In this document: positions 36,301 through 46,017 of the stretch, one piece after another | Layout of the letters: each line of letters starts with the position of its first letter | Numbering within the stretch: the stretch's first letter is position 1 | Assembly (NCBI GenBank): GCA_035222895.1 | Contig: JAVYIG010002098.1 | Span: 207,839-271,838 of the forward strand | Length of the DNA: 64,000 nucleotides | Reading direction: 5' to 3' | DNA from: Strongylocentrotus droebachiensis | Taxonomy: Eukaryota; Echinodermata; Echinoidea; Camarodonta; Strongylocentrotidae | The notes under the pieces: model-generated | The model's input: only the letters and a program-made list of their open reading frames with translations | Told to the model about the DNA's origin: nothing | Database searches by the model: none | Program-made: the position numbers and the translations under genes

Positions 36301-39300
36301 TGAGCGGTAGTGTTGTTGGAGGATGGCCTTTCACCTCGTAGATCTAAATACACAAAAGAAACTTGTCCTGCTTGTGAAATTGTTGTATACCTGCAGTCAC
36401 AGGAAAAAACATTTTGGTTGGATCTCCTGAAACTGTAGGTATCCATAATAATATAACAACTTTTTAAATGTTAGTATATGTAAAGAGTGTTGAAATGGTT
36501 AACAAGTATTATCTCTTTCTTATTCTGAAAAAAAAAAAATGTTTTTAATATGGACAGGGAGATGTTGCTGTCATATTTTGTAATACTTCTTTCCCATATT
36601 TATTTTTTTTCTACATAAATCTGTATATTCTACACATTCCTTGAATTTGTTATATATTTGCCATCTATTTCTATTTTTGGAACCTCTTTCCTTCATCACG
36701 CTAGTGATTTTGCAGCAAGAAACTGTCAAGTGTGTGCAGATACATCAGTCAAGATTGGTGATTATGGACTGGCTCTGGAACAATACCCTGTAAGTTTCCA
36801 CCCTTCATCAACAATTCATTCCATGCATGGTATCGATATATTCATTGAGAACAAGTTTTTGGAAACTACTTTATTTCACCAAATGTAAACCACACATCAG
36901 AATCATCAAAACAAAATTGGAGTTGATGCAGATTGATATTTATCTACATTTGACAACATTTACAGTAGGCTTTTCAGTGAGTAGTTAAGTTTATGCCGGT
37001 TAACATTGAAGAGTGTATCAAGAGATTCATGTTGTATTCCTGACGTTTCTTCACAAATGCTCTATAACAAAGAAGCACAAATGAACAAGGGAACAGTAGT
37101 TTTTCCCCTACACGTAGCTCATTACTATTTTTAGTGTATGCTTGCCTCGGCTAGCTATATGTAGCTTGTGGGATGTGGGGTAAGAAGGATCTGTGATTTG
37201 TCCGATTGTGTTTTCTTTAGTAAAAAGTTTGGAAGGATTCAAGATTTACAACATGTACTGGTAAGATCTAATTTGTTTGTTTCCCTGCTTGGCTTTTGTA
37301 GGAGGATTATTACATCACCAAAGATGAGTGTCACGCAGTGCCTATCAGGTGGCTAGGACCAGAGGTCATGGAGATCAGAGGTCAAGATATCAAACCCAAG
37401 AAAATCACCAAGAAATCAAATATCTGGTGAGTCTGCAGGTTTCACAAAGCCTTTTTTCAATGACAAATGACAAAAATCTGTGACAAAATCTGCTGATAAC
37501 CAATCAGAAACAAGGATTTCAACAGCTTATAACACAAACTGTCATTTGTCACTGATGACAATTTTCGTGAAATGGGGCCCTGTTGAACGACTGCTCCCCT
37601 TGTATAGAAAATCCTTGCTATTAAAGTTGGAACTGCTGTGGAGCACAAACAACTGGACAAGTTTTAAATGAAGGAAAATTTGTAATTAAATCAAATTTAA
37701 TACCATGTAGAGTTCATCCAAAAACATGAGAAAAAATTAAGGTAAAATTTATGCAATGACAAATAAAAGTGATTTTGAATCTCTTTTACACAAGAACTCC
37801 CTACATACAAATGTATGTGTATCAAAATTTGTATGTACTTGACTTTGAAAGTTGAAATATAATTTTTCCTTATTTATAATATCTTATTGACACAAAATTG
37901 GACAAATATTTGTAGAAAAATAAAATTCGTTTTTTTTCAAGACAATATTCCTCATTGCCAGAGTCATAGTTATTTAGACAAGGCTCTACAAGATTGTGTA
38001 CACAATAGAAAATTTCGGAATAAAGTACAGCGTATCTCATTTTTAATAGTGAATTCTCTCGATCCTGACAATCCATTTTTTCTCCTGAATCCACAATCAG
38101 TTCCTTTGGTGTGATAAAGCTAGAGCTCCCAACTGAGCTCAACGGACAATCATGAATTCTCTTTCCTAATATCCCGTCTTTTCTTTTGAACCCACGACCA
38201 GGTCCTTTGGTGTGATACTGCTGGAGCTCTCAACTGCTGCGGACAGACCCTATCCCGACCTGAGCGACGAGCAAGTCCTGAAGCAGGTCGTCATGGATCA
38301 GGATATCAAACTTGACAAACCCAACCTGGACCTCAAGTATGCAGACAGATGGTGAGTGCTGTGTTTGGTGGCCAGGACGCGTCTCTTTTTAACCTAACCT
38401 AGCCATCCTAGTGCTGCATATTAATATTTGAATATATGAATATTTGCATTGGTACGGTGTGGTGGAGATCAAAATTAAATCCACCAGATTCTGAACTAAT
38501 TTAAACAGTATGTTTGATTATGGACAAGTTTCGACCTGGGTAGTCATTTGTTTACGATAAGCCTCACGATTTTCTCGCAATGTCTTTTATTTTATTTTAT
38601 ATAAACATAGCTTTGCATTTGTAATTTTGGTATGAAATCTCATTATAAACTATCGCATCAGATTCGGTGTGCGTGCGTATCATGAATATTTATGACTAGC
38701 GTACGACGTATAGGTTTCTTTAAGCCAATAAAATGCGGCGATAGGATGGCCAGGTTAGGTTAAAAAAAGACGCGGCCAAGACTGGATGACCCCATTTCAA
38801 GGCTTTCTGCCACAATAGGCCATTTTTGTAATTTCATCAAATTTAATGCATAAATCTTTGTTCAGTGCCATGTTACAAATGATTTCATTCACCTGTTACA
38901 AATAATTCTATTTCAATAGTCAGTATTCAAATTGATTACATTTATTGTTGCTAGGTAGAACAAACATTATGGTACTAACGAGCTTCATTTTGAGAACCAA
39001 TTGGGCTCTATAACATAAAGTTTTTTCTCTTTGATTAGGATTTTGGGAACGTGTTGCTGTAGAAGGTTTTAAGATATTGGGATTGTAACAACGTTTCACT
39101 GCAGTTTCATTTGATATGTAAAAAATACTCAGATGACGAATGATCTTTGAATTGATGTCTCAGAAAACCATGAAGATATAATACAAATTGTTATCTCCTC
39201 TGAATACTCACACTGGATAAAGTTTAAACATGTATCTAATATTAGCAGAGGAAGCGAACCTGACTCTGTTTCACTGCAATGTATATCCCTTTGTTTGTAG

Positions 39301-41365
39301 GTTTGAGATCATGATGTTCTGTTGGATGGACAGTGACACCAGACCAACAGTCAAAGAAGTCCATGAGCTCCTGACTCACCTGAAAAATAACATAGATAGG
39401 TTCCAGATGGAAGACTTTGAGACGAAGTGGAACGCCCTCAAACCGGCCATGGCCAACCAGAGTTCATCGGAATGCAGCGAGACCTCCCAGGAAACACCGC
39501 AGCAGGACATATCACTTGAGATACATGTAGGTGGTGGGGATCCTCTGTCCATTGGCATGGCTAAAGGGGATCCTCTGTCAGTGGTCAGTGACATGTCTCA
39601 GAACCAGACACAGAAAGTGGTCAGCGTGGATGTGACCGCTCCATCACTCAGCCAGACTGATCATGAGGATCAGCTGTTTGACGACCTTTCCAAGAAGGGA
39701 CAAGGACAAGAAAAGAATCAGCCTTTTGAAATCTCTTTTGATGAAACAGAACAAGAAGCACCTACGAATATGCAGGAACCCGAAACTGTTTCTGAAATCA
39801 TACCAAGCATAGCGACACCACAAGCAAACATGGCACCTCCTGCAGGAGGGGACAGCACTCATGAACTCAGCTTTGAGGATGCCTTTAACACACCTACACC
39901 TCAAGGAGATAGAAAGACCGATACTCTGTCTTTTGGACTGGATGATAGTGTGCCAAGTGCTGAGGTCACTCCGAATACCCCAGACTTCTTTTCGTCAGAG
40001 GATGTCAATCCTGTTGAAGCCAGTACTCCCTTTCCATCATCTCAACAACCCAATATGCAAGTTTCTGTTGACACCAGTGTGTCAGCTGGAGGGTACGGTA
40101 CAGCTGATGGCGGTCTCTTAGAGGGCAACGATAGCACAGTCACGTTCACAGAGTCTTTCAACACCATGTCTAGTAACCCTTTCAGTAGTAGCACTTCGTC
40201 AGAACTCGGTGGCTTTGTCTCGGCTGTTGAGTCCGCTGGTGATAGGTCTATGGAAGACAGTCGGGAGAACAATGGGTTTGGGGAGTTTGAGAGTTCCATG
40301 GGATTATCATTTGGGACTCCATCAGAAGATGATCTATCCTCTGTCCGAGAGACACCAACACCTGGTGGACAGAACTCAATGTCATCAGACTTGTTTGGTG
40401 ATCTGTCTCAGCCTTCAAATCCATTTGATAGCTCAGCAGCGTCCGTAAGCTTTGGTGTCGCCGTGGAGAGTCCAGCCGTGAAGGATGTCTCTTTTGACCA
40501 GCTGGCACAGAATGGAGAGGACAAGAAAGACCTTCACAGCTTTGGTGCTATAACATTAAAAGGTAGTATCAAGTTTTTTTGATGATTATACACGCATCTT
40601 TCCTCACATCACATGTCTAGGTAGCAAAATCATATTACTGAAAGTTAACCAATGAGTGAATGAATCTTCGACGTTTCGATGTTTACATAAACATAGTCCT
40701 TTTCTCTCTTTCTCTCTTCTCTCTCACGTTGTGGGATGATATACAGTAATCCTCATAGGGAGCAAAGTAAAAACTCTAAAATTCTACTAGATGTACATGT
40801 TTAAGATTAGTTCAACCACAAAATGCAAAAACAGATTGCTTTAATACCAACTTATTGTTGTTATTTGTGACACTTACCGTTATTTTTTTGTTATCGTGTA
40901 GAGCATGAAAAAGAGTCTACTGATGTTCCTCCAGTGGGCGACCATGAGATCACACCTCAAGGCTACGCAGAGGTGAGTGCTGCTGCCAAGAAGTCCTACG
41001 GCATGACCATGCTGACCGTCACATCAGGGAAGAAAAAGAAGTCTATTAAGATCCACAAGGAAGAGGAGGAGGAGAATGGGGAGGATGCAGGCGATGTCGC
41101 ATTCCACGTTACCATGGTAACCAACGGCTCAAGCGACATGGCTACAGCACCTCCTGCTTCCGGTCCAGGACCTAATCTCCTGGATCTCGATATCCCTGTA
41201 TCGGGTCTGGATCAAGGATCTGGACTAGCTCCTGGTCTAACGGCTGGATTCGGCACCATAGAGGTTGAGGTGTCCAATGATGGAGGGGATTCGGTGGTAG
41301 TTCAATCGCAGAGCCCAGACTCAGTTGAGTTTGGCTCTTTTGGAGATGTCAGTCAAGAATTATAA
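24243..41365 (+). CDS. LMTK: Lemur-type tyrosine kinase (LMTK/AATYK family), 12 coding exons
   Basis: The spliced prediction is 2967 nt, 988 aa, and every exon phase closes. Order: signal peptide (1-23), short ectodomain, one membrane span (about 38-60) followed by a CACC cysteine cluster, acidic juxtamembrane stretch, kinase domain (about 158-441), then a Ser/Thr/acidic-rich tail. Kinase marks: GNGWFG loop (171-176), lysine in VVIK (K198), HID in place of HRD (D295) with RN at 299-300, DYG in place of DFG (313-315) and GPE (341-343). DYG, FGK after GNGW, and RWFEIMMFCW are family hallmarks. Vertebrate LMTKs act in endosomal trafficking and neurite biology and are reported mainly as Ser/Thr kinases. 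The tail has NPF at 706 and 787, DLFGDL at 777, KDVSF at 808 and LLDLD at 927. Exons: 24243-24327, 25026-25147, 31124-31315, 32749-32880, 33810-33937, 34723-34810, 36149-36282, 36705-36789, 37302-37426, 38202-38351, 39301-40562, 40902-41365. Which of LMTK1/2/3 it matches best is not decided. Confidence 0.9.
25026..25147 (+). CDS. LMTK: LMTK exon 2 (transmembrane segment)
   Basis: Acceptor TTGACAG, donor GTATGT. Encodes residues 29-69: short GSEDQEP ectodomain, hydrophobic span LLVSVPLSLASFLILVLAVV and GCACCF. Juxtamembrane cysteines in this family can be palmitoylated. Confidence 0.9.
25471..26258. repeat. Hairpin/tRNA composite repeat, copy B (full length, inverted)
   Basis: Same family as 12243-12856 and 54121-54896 in reverse orientation. 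Order on the plus strand: ATTATATACCTCACTTAAG, palindromic AACCATGGTT block, a unique-looking middle of about 300 bp shared with copy C, a tRNA-like segment (25948-26028), an A-run then T-rich spacer with several TTTTTT terminator-like runs, then the long hairpin (about 26085-26258). It lies in intron 2 of the LMTK gene. Confidence 0.8.
25948..26028 (+). repeat. tRNA-Leu/Ser-like segment inside the composite repeat
   Basis: It contains a box A (GATGGCCGAGTGGTG), a long variable region and a box B T-arm (GAGTTCGACTC) with five T-stem pairs. The 5' and 3' ends do not form a seven-pair acceptor stem, so it is better called tRNA-derived than a functional tRNA. The same segment recurs on the minus strand at 54351-54430. 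Confidence 0.65.
27148..27323. mobile_element. CAGTCAAACC foldback MITE with TA duplication
   Basis: It starts CAGTCAAACCTGTCTATAAA and ends TTTATAGAG...CTAGGTTTGACTG, with TA on both sides. Elements with this end occur widely in invertebrate genomes and match Tc1/mariner-type target choice. It lies in LMTK intron 2. Confidence 0.75.
27751..28117. mobile_element. CAGAGRTGCCAACC element with 6-bp duplication (367 bp)
   Basis: Terminal repeats CAGAGGTGCCAACC and GGTTGGCATCTCTG. GGTACG is duplicated at 27745-27750 and 28118-28123. CAG-type ends resemble hAT elements, although hAT usually makes 8-bp duplications. Confidence 0.75.
28441..28524 (+). CDS. Possible 25-codon ORF of unknown status
   Basis: ATG at 28448 in the context CGTCATGG encodes MASAPPKPAEAAMPVDHSII then KKNTY. 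It is GC-rich and coding-like against an AT-rich intron, with an ETS-like CTTCCGGCGG motif about 110 bp upstream. No splice donor follows. It could be a small ORF, a retro-inserted fragment or chance. Confidence 0.2.
   Translation, partial: FVMASAPPKPAEAAMPVDHSIIKKNTY
28695..28930 (+). mobile_element. LINE 3'-end remnant with (ATT)n tail
   Basis: ACTTTCAAAAAGAAACTTA resembles the FKKKL end of an RT, followed by AAAGCGCTCTGATCAG...GTGCTCAATAAGTATCA and ATT repeats. This is the usual form of CR1/L2/RTE 3' ends. Only the tail is left. Confidence 0.45.
29581..29946. mobile_element. TTAA element with AGGTAAAGACCAG ends (366 bp), complete copy
   Basis: Flanked by TTAA at 29577-29580 and 29947-29950. 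The ends AGGTAAAGACCAGT and ACTGGTCTTTACCT are perfect inverted repeats. No ORF. Other copies: 23021-23212, about 35532-35918 (inverted) and 59275-59357 (fragment). Confidence 0.85.
31124..31315 (+). CDS. LMTK: LMTK exon 3 (juxtamembrane)
   Basis: Acceptor TTCTTTTAG, donor GTAATA, phase 0 at both ends. Encodes residues 70-133, beginning KYEESVEYEERN and continuing in a Ser/Pro/Thr-rich linker. Confidence 0.9.
31795..31945. repeat. Foldback element with GTTTCACAAA ends, copy 1
   Basis: CCGTTTCACAAAGC...TGACAAATGACA forms the left arm and TGTCATTTGTCACTGATGAC...TTTTGTGAAACG the right arm. LMTK intron 3. Confidence 0.65.
32611..32640 (+). pseudogene. Vestigial duplicate of LMTK exon 4 start
   Basis: TTTTTCAG followed by GTGAGCACAGCACTG repeats the real acceptor and first 15 nt of exon 4 (32741-32763), 130 bp upstream. 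If spliced it would read VSTALSD and then stop (TGA at 32640-32642), so it cannot serve as a coding exon. Confidence 0.75.
32749..32880 (+). CDS. LMTK: LMTK exon 4 (glycine-rich loop)
   Basis: Acceptor GTTTTACAG, donor GTTAGA (weak but in phase 0). Encodes residues 134-177 ending DELGNGWFGK. Confidence 0.9.
33097..33129. repeat. Long poly-G run
   Basis: G run interrupted once by T, immediately 3' of LMTK exon 4 by about 215 bp. Similar runs of 12-25 G or C recur across the window (listed in the findings). Confidence 0.9.
33463..33758. repeat. Foldback MITE with arms of about 70 bp
   Basis: The left arm begins CTGGGGAGGGTTTCACAAAT and the right arm ends TTTGTGAAACACTCCCCAG. The arms stay complementary through ACTTTAAGTT and ATGCCACT, roughly 85 percent identical over 70 bp. 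It ends about 50 bp before LMTK exon 5. Confidence 0.75.
33810..33937 (+). CDS. LMTK: LMTK exon 5 (catalytic lysine)
   Basis: Acceptor ATACCGTAG, donor GTAAGT. Encodes VLQGEAHRLH ... RVVIKQLRDT with the ATP-binding lysine, then EQLLFLQEVQPYR. Confidence 0.9.
34345..34520. repeat. (CT)n/(TCTA)n microsatellite and AATCTGAAAGTT repeat
   Basis: AATCTGAAAGTT occurs three times at 34350-34385, followed by about 110 bp of CTCT-rich sequence that merges with the pyrimidine tract upstream of LMTK exon 6. Confidence 0.85.
34723..34810 (+). CDS. LMTK: LMTK exon 6 (hinge)
   Basis: Acceptor CTCTCTAG, donor GTAAGT. Encodes EVNHPNVLMLLGQCIES then IPLLLVLEYAPY, matching the family pattern HPNxLxxxGQC. Confidence 0.92.
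35528..35918. mobile_element. TTAA element, diverged inverted copy
   Basis: Begins TTAAAGGTTTACACC...TCATGCGATTGCATTGTG and ends CGTTTCCAAAACTGGGTTAT, the reverse of 29581-29946. It lies in LMTK intron 6. Confidence 0.75.
36149..36282 (+). CDS. LMTK: LMTK exon 7 (alpha-E to catalytic loop)
   Basis: Acceptor TTGACAG, donor GTAAGT. Encodes GDLKNYLRKNRG to LLWLHQADFIH; the catalytic Asp follows in exon 8. Confidence 0.92.
36705..36789 (+). CDS. LMTK: LMTK exon 8 (catalytic Asp and DYG)
   Basis: Acceptor CACGCTAG, donor GTAAGT. Encodes (I)DFAARNCQVCADTSVKIGDY then GLALEQYP. Confidence 0.92.
37302..37426 (+). CDS. LMTK: LMTK exon 9 (activation segment)
   Basis: Acceptor TTTTGTAG, donor GTGAGT. 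Encodes EDYYITKDECHAVPIRWLGP then EVMEIRGQ; the adjacent tyrosines 325-326 sit where activation-loop tyrosines are usual. Confidence 0.92.
37441..37582. repeat. Foldback element with GTTTCACAAA ends, copy 2
   Basis: Same arms as 31795-31945 (TTTTTCAATGACAAATGACA; CTGTCATTTGTCACTGATGA), about 12 bp downstream of the LMTK exon 9 donor. Confidence 0.7.
38055..38145 (+). pseudogene. Vestigial duplicate of LMTK exon 10 start
   Basis: CTCCTGAATCCACAATCAG then TTCCTTTGGTGTGATAAAGC is homologous to the true acceptor and exon 10 start 101 bp downstream. It would encode SFGVIKLELPTELNGQS then stop. It is a diverged partial copy without a donor. Confidence 0.75.
38202..38351 (+). CDS. LMTK: LMTK exon 10 (kinase C-lobe)
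   Basis: Acceptor ACGACCAG, donor GTGAGT. Encodes (W)SFGVILLELSTAADRPYPD to DLKYADR(W). Confidence 0.92.
39301..40562 (+). CDS. LMTK: LMTK exon 11 (end of kinase and most of the tail)
   Basis: Acceptor TTGTTTGTAG, donor AAAAG then GTAGTA. It begins FEIMMFCWMDSDTRPTVKEV and completes the kinase near residue 441. It then encodes a long disordered tail of Ser/Thr/Glu/Asp with repeated SFGxxS and SFEDAF-like phrases, two NPF motifs, DLFGDL and KDVSF. A single large tail exon is typical of the family. Confidence 0.93.
40902..41365 (+). CDS. LMTK: LMTK exon 12 (C-terminus)
   Basis: Acceptor TATCGTGTAG. Encodes residues 835-988: GDHEITPQGYAEVSAAAKK, a basic KKKKSIKIHK stretch followed by EEEEE, then PNLLDLDIP and an acidic end VEFGSFGDVSQEL with TAA at 41363. 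Confidence 0.9.
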
Positions 41366-44300
41366 AACTTGTTTATATTCAGTGTCTTTCTTTCAAAACC
41401 AAAATGTACATTATGCATAAAAAGTATATTATACCATGAAAAGTCAACAAGAGATTTATATACAAAAGATCCAATATATTTGCTTAATACTTAGTGGTAC
41501 AGTACATATCAATTGTTATGTAGAAGAACAATGTAGTATCTGAAAGATATTGTTTAGTTTGCATTTTTGGTATACATGAATATTTCTAATTCTACCAGTA
41601 GTCAATTATCAGAGGAAAATCCAGTTTATTATTAGGAAGGGTTTTTGTACTCGGCGTACAGAGTATATTGCAAGAACATGAATTATGTTGATTAATGTTC
41701 CAACAAATTTGCCAACTACATGTCTGATTAGTATACTTTATTTAGCTTACAGTGTGTGCGTGTTAGTTTGAGGGAGGGAGAGGTATTGGAGCTGCTATTG
41801 ATGCAAATTTTATTGATGCTAATTTTATTTTTGCCTTTAGATGTACAAAATGAAATTATAAATGCCAAGGATTCATTTCTAACTGAGTGAAAATTCACAT
41901 TTATCTGGTATTCATTTCTTTTGGTAGGTATTCATCAAATGCTAGGAATCTCTTTCGGTGAACGAAGTATCGTCTGATAAAAAAAGACAATTTGATATTC
42001 TTATTTGCTTTATTGCTGCCAAATGATGTGTGATTCATAGTTACATTTCCAGAAAGAGACACAAATATTTAAATTCTCTTTCTATTTGAAAATATTGTTA
42101 TTTTGATCTTTGGTGCAAATGTGATTCAGTAATTGTTATTCAGGAAAGGGAATACTACTTCAACTCGGCCAAAATAAATGTTGGGGACATTAATTTTGTG
42201 CTGTAAATATTATTTTTGTTAAATTAATATTGTCATCATGACAGTATATTATTACAAAGTACTACTGCCAAATCTAATTGACCATCACGAAATAGAGCAA
42301 ATGAAATCAAGGTCATGTACTACATGTATGTGATGATATTTTCCCCTTTTTATGAGTGATTATAATGATAGCAACTGATAATAATGAAATAAGACTTTTT
42401 CTGGAACTCTTAAAGTGGGACAGTACTAAGCTGAGGCAGAATATCCTCAATTGCAAAGAAATGATTTTATAGTTATTTAATATTTGCTGAACAGTCAGTA
42501 AGAAGTGCTGCAGAATTATACCTCTGCTTTCTTTTCAGCATAAATTGTGCACACATTGCATGAGTTCTCCAATCGACAGTACTAGCAGTTCTATTCAATT
42601 AATTGGTATTCTAATAGTGTATTCATATTGTATTAAACACATAATATTTTATTGGAGGTGTTGCCTTTCCTTTCAACTTGAAATATTTAATAGATTTATG
42701 AAAAAACAAAGGAGTCATCTATATTTCAAATAATCAATGCTTAATTGTCTTGCAATAATATTATCAGCACAATGAATTGTTCAAAAACTATTTCTCTTGC
42801 AACCTATGTATCATTTAAAGGAAAAAACTAATTTCGATGAATTTTTGAAAGTATGTACAAATAAGATGTTAGAACTCTGTAATACCGGTACTTCAATATT
42901 GTTGTTTTAAAGAAGCAAATCAAAATGACCTTTAATATCGACCAAGAAACAACTACATGTAACTGGTTAATTCGCTATTGAGTTCTTATCAGAGTAGTTA
43001 AAACAGTGCCTGGTGATACTTAATTAATCCACTAGAAGGAGATGTAGAAACCGTGTATTAATCCATGATAGATAATAGACTCAAGCTAGTCAGAGCTATC
43101 ATAATCACTGGGGTATGTAGAGGTCAGTCTAATAGTGAGTGTATTCTTTTTCTCGTTTAATAAGAAAAGACAAAAGTGGGACTATTTATACCTCTTTGTT
43201 TTGCCTTTCTGCTTCCTTATTGCAGTCTTTTTCAGGCATTTTCACGATTCCTGTTTTACAGGATAATTAGCATGATTCTTTCTAAGGTCATAGGTCATAA
43301 TCGTAGGTCATAATCGTGTGAGTCTAATCCCAAAATAGCTACTAGTGTAGCTCAGTTGATATAGGTATAAAAGCACATAGTATATTACGTTTGATTTAAT
43401 GTTTTGACTGTATACTTTGATACGAGTTTACAGTTTTACAAAATATAAGACTTTCCCTGAAAATGGAGCCTCTATTTCAAGGGAGACCGACTGTCATTCC
43501 TGTAAACATAAAGATAACATAGTGTCTATTTCAAATAGTTATACACTTTTAATATTTTTTCTGGTAAACCTATCCCTTGGCAATCTATAAACACTGAAGG
43601 ACAGGTGATTTGTTGTATAACCTATGCGAAACTGTAGCATTTATCATATTACCTTTGTTGATCATTTTGGGGGAATTTCCTCTTGGTATCTTGCCTGCCT
43701 ATATAATCCCTCTTTGCCGAGCAAGTTTATCTTGTCTACCAGTATGCCTCTATATTCACAAATTTTTTGCAATTTAGCCAGAATTGCCATATGCCCATCA
43801 TACATGTAGACATGGGTTCTGCATTCCACATTGGTTACAGCAATAGGTTAATAGGTTATGGTACAATGTAGCTCAAAGTTGCAGATTAATTTCATATCTT
43901 GAATAATTAATCATCTAATGATTTATATTTTAAATCGAGTTGAAAATGTAATAATCCACTCTTGGGTCTAAACTGACATGTTACATGTAATACATTTGGG
44001 GATTTGCGGTCGATAGATCTTTAATTTGAATGTATATAGTATTCTGCAAAGGTTTTAGTAATACTAATAATAATATAGCGCTTAATGCAATGTCTCTAAG
44101 CGCTTTACAGATTATATATCCAACTTTGTTGAAAATTAGTCTTCTCAATGCATGTCTTCTTCTTTATGCTTAACTAATGGTTATCCTTTATTAAATGATA
44201 CTTAAGTATATATATTTAATGGCATGAGTACTTGTATCCTGTAAAATATTGTTGCCCATTAAAAACAATTATTTGGGTTTGATTACAAGTGGATGATGTA

Positions 44301-45840
44301 AAAAATAAGAGCACATTTCTGGCTAATTTCCTTTAGTTGTGACGCACTTGTATTCAGGCAAATGAACTTTGAAATTACAGTATAGTATTCACGTTATATT
44401 TTTGTTTCTAATTTGTATTCTGATAGGTAAAATAGTGAATGGTATGCTGTGATAAAACGATGTGAATGATGAAATATTGCATAATGATGTGTTATTCAAT
44501 TACAAAAAGCTGGATGTATGAATTTGAATTACATACTTCAAGAATGTGTCTTACATATATAAAGGTATAAGTGACCTTTCTCCGGATATTTTTGAATATT
44601 GTATAAGAAATTAAAGTTTTTTTTTTTTCTTTAAACGATGAACATTTACTTCATTGTAAAATTTAGGCTTAAATGTTTGTTTGAATAACAATATGTGGTT
44701 GTTACGGTATTCAGTTTTGAATAAGTTATATAGACAGTTGTGTGAATCCTGTTTTGCATGTATCGGTATTCAGAACAAGTACAGACAATGGATTGTTATA
44801 TATGAATTACAATTAGCTTTAATCAAAATGAAATTTGAATCGATGCGGTATACATATTAGATCATTTCATTATAGAGACATACAAATTCAATATAGTTAT
44901 ATCGAAACAATATGAAGAAAATAAGTGTATATGGTTGCTATTTTTGCTATGAAAAAGGTGTGTTGTATTATTTATAATCAACTCTTAAATCTGTGTGCCT
45001 GCTGTGAATTTATAATCAATATTTTGTCTAGAATATTGAGTTAAGATGATATTTTGGTACCTACATGTACCTGCTCCTGTTGTTTTCTATTTCAGTCTAG
45101 CGGGGAGGGGGGGGGGGGGGGGGGGGGGGGGGGTGGGGTGGGGCACTTTGGCATGTGGCATAAGTTGAAATCAGAATGGATTATTAAAAAAAATAACTAC
45201 TTTTTTACATGGGACATGAACATTCAGGATTTAAGGGCTACCGGTAATTATTAAAAACATGAAGAGCTTCTCAAAATCTAAATAATATTGTTTGATGTAT
45301 TTATATTTGAAGCAAATAATTTCAAAATGATAATGTTCAAGAAATTTCATTGCATACAGAGATATTGAGAGAATGATCAAATTTATTGAATTTTTGAAGA
45401 AACTACGTGGCAGCATTAATTTTGATACAATTGTATGATTGATAATATTTTTGTAAATGTGTCATCACTTTCACGGCAACAGCTACACTAACTAATTATT
45501 TCAAAATGCTTCCTAGGTATATTTGCCTCTTCATAATTTTTAAGAACAAGTTTCATTTGACAATAGGCCAGTTTTAAGTTTGATAATTTATCAAGGACTA
45601 AGCATGACAATTGACAATAGGATAATTGGGAAATATTTGACTATGAAAAAGTACTTTCATATATAGGACATCCATAAAGCTACTTAATAGTAATTGTGCT
45701 ATGCTTGGAATTATTACAGTGCTATGGTTTGTAAATGTTAAGTCAGACAAGAGTTCGTATTTTAAAAATATAAATCAATTTTCATTGTAATATGAGACAG
45801 GATATAGTATCTCAAAATATTGTACAATGTGTGATTTCAT
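41366..45840. other. LMTK 3'UTR and intergenic region
   Basis: The first AATAAA after the stop is at 42173-42178, followed by GT-rich sequence, a plausible poly(A) signal. Beyond it I see AT-rich sequence without a gene, a short dispersed repeat (ATAATAATATAGCGCTTAATGC...TCTAAGCGCTTTAC, 44065-44112) and a G run at 45107-45133. Confidence 0.45.
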
Positions 45841-45849
45841 ACTTTGTGC

Positions 45850-46017
45850 ATGAATAAATCTAGGGTTATGTCCCTAGGCTATTTGATACAGCCAGAGGCT
45901 GACAAAAGTAAGGCTAGGCCCAAATTTTTATACAATTTTGTGAAGTATGGCTACATCCTGGAAGGAAAGGAGCTTGACTTCTACATGAGGAAGATGCGTG
46001 CCAAGAAGGGCAAATAG
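45850..46017 (+). CDS. Unassigned small ORF (55 codons; 49 from the second ATG)
   Basis: The ORF runs from ATG 45850 (or 45868) to TAG 46015-46017. From the second ATG it reads MSLGYLIQPEADKSKARPKF then LYNFVKYGYILEGKELDFYM then RKMRAKKGK. The product is basic, with aromatic residues in the middle and a Lys/Arg-rich end; I see no membrane span. Codon choice (ATC, CTG, AAG, GAG, TTC, GGC) is strongly coding-like against the AT-rich flanks. I do not recognise it. It may be a small protein gene, the last exon of an unseen gene (a weak acceptor TCCCTAG precedes GCTATTTG), or a retrocopy fragment. Confidence 0.45.
   Translation: MNKSRVMSLGYLIQPEADKSKARPKFLYNFVKYGYILEGKELDFYMRKMRAKKGK

Noticed and set aside
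39376-40508. Minus-strand and off-frame ORFs over LMTK exon 11
   Set aside because: Shadows of the long coding exon, whose frame is fixed by splice phases and kinase homology.
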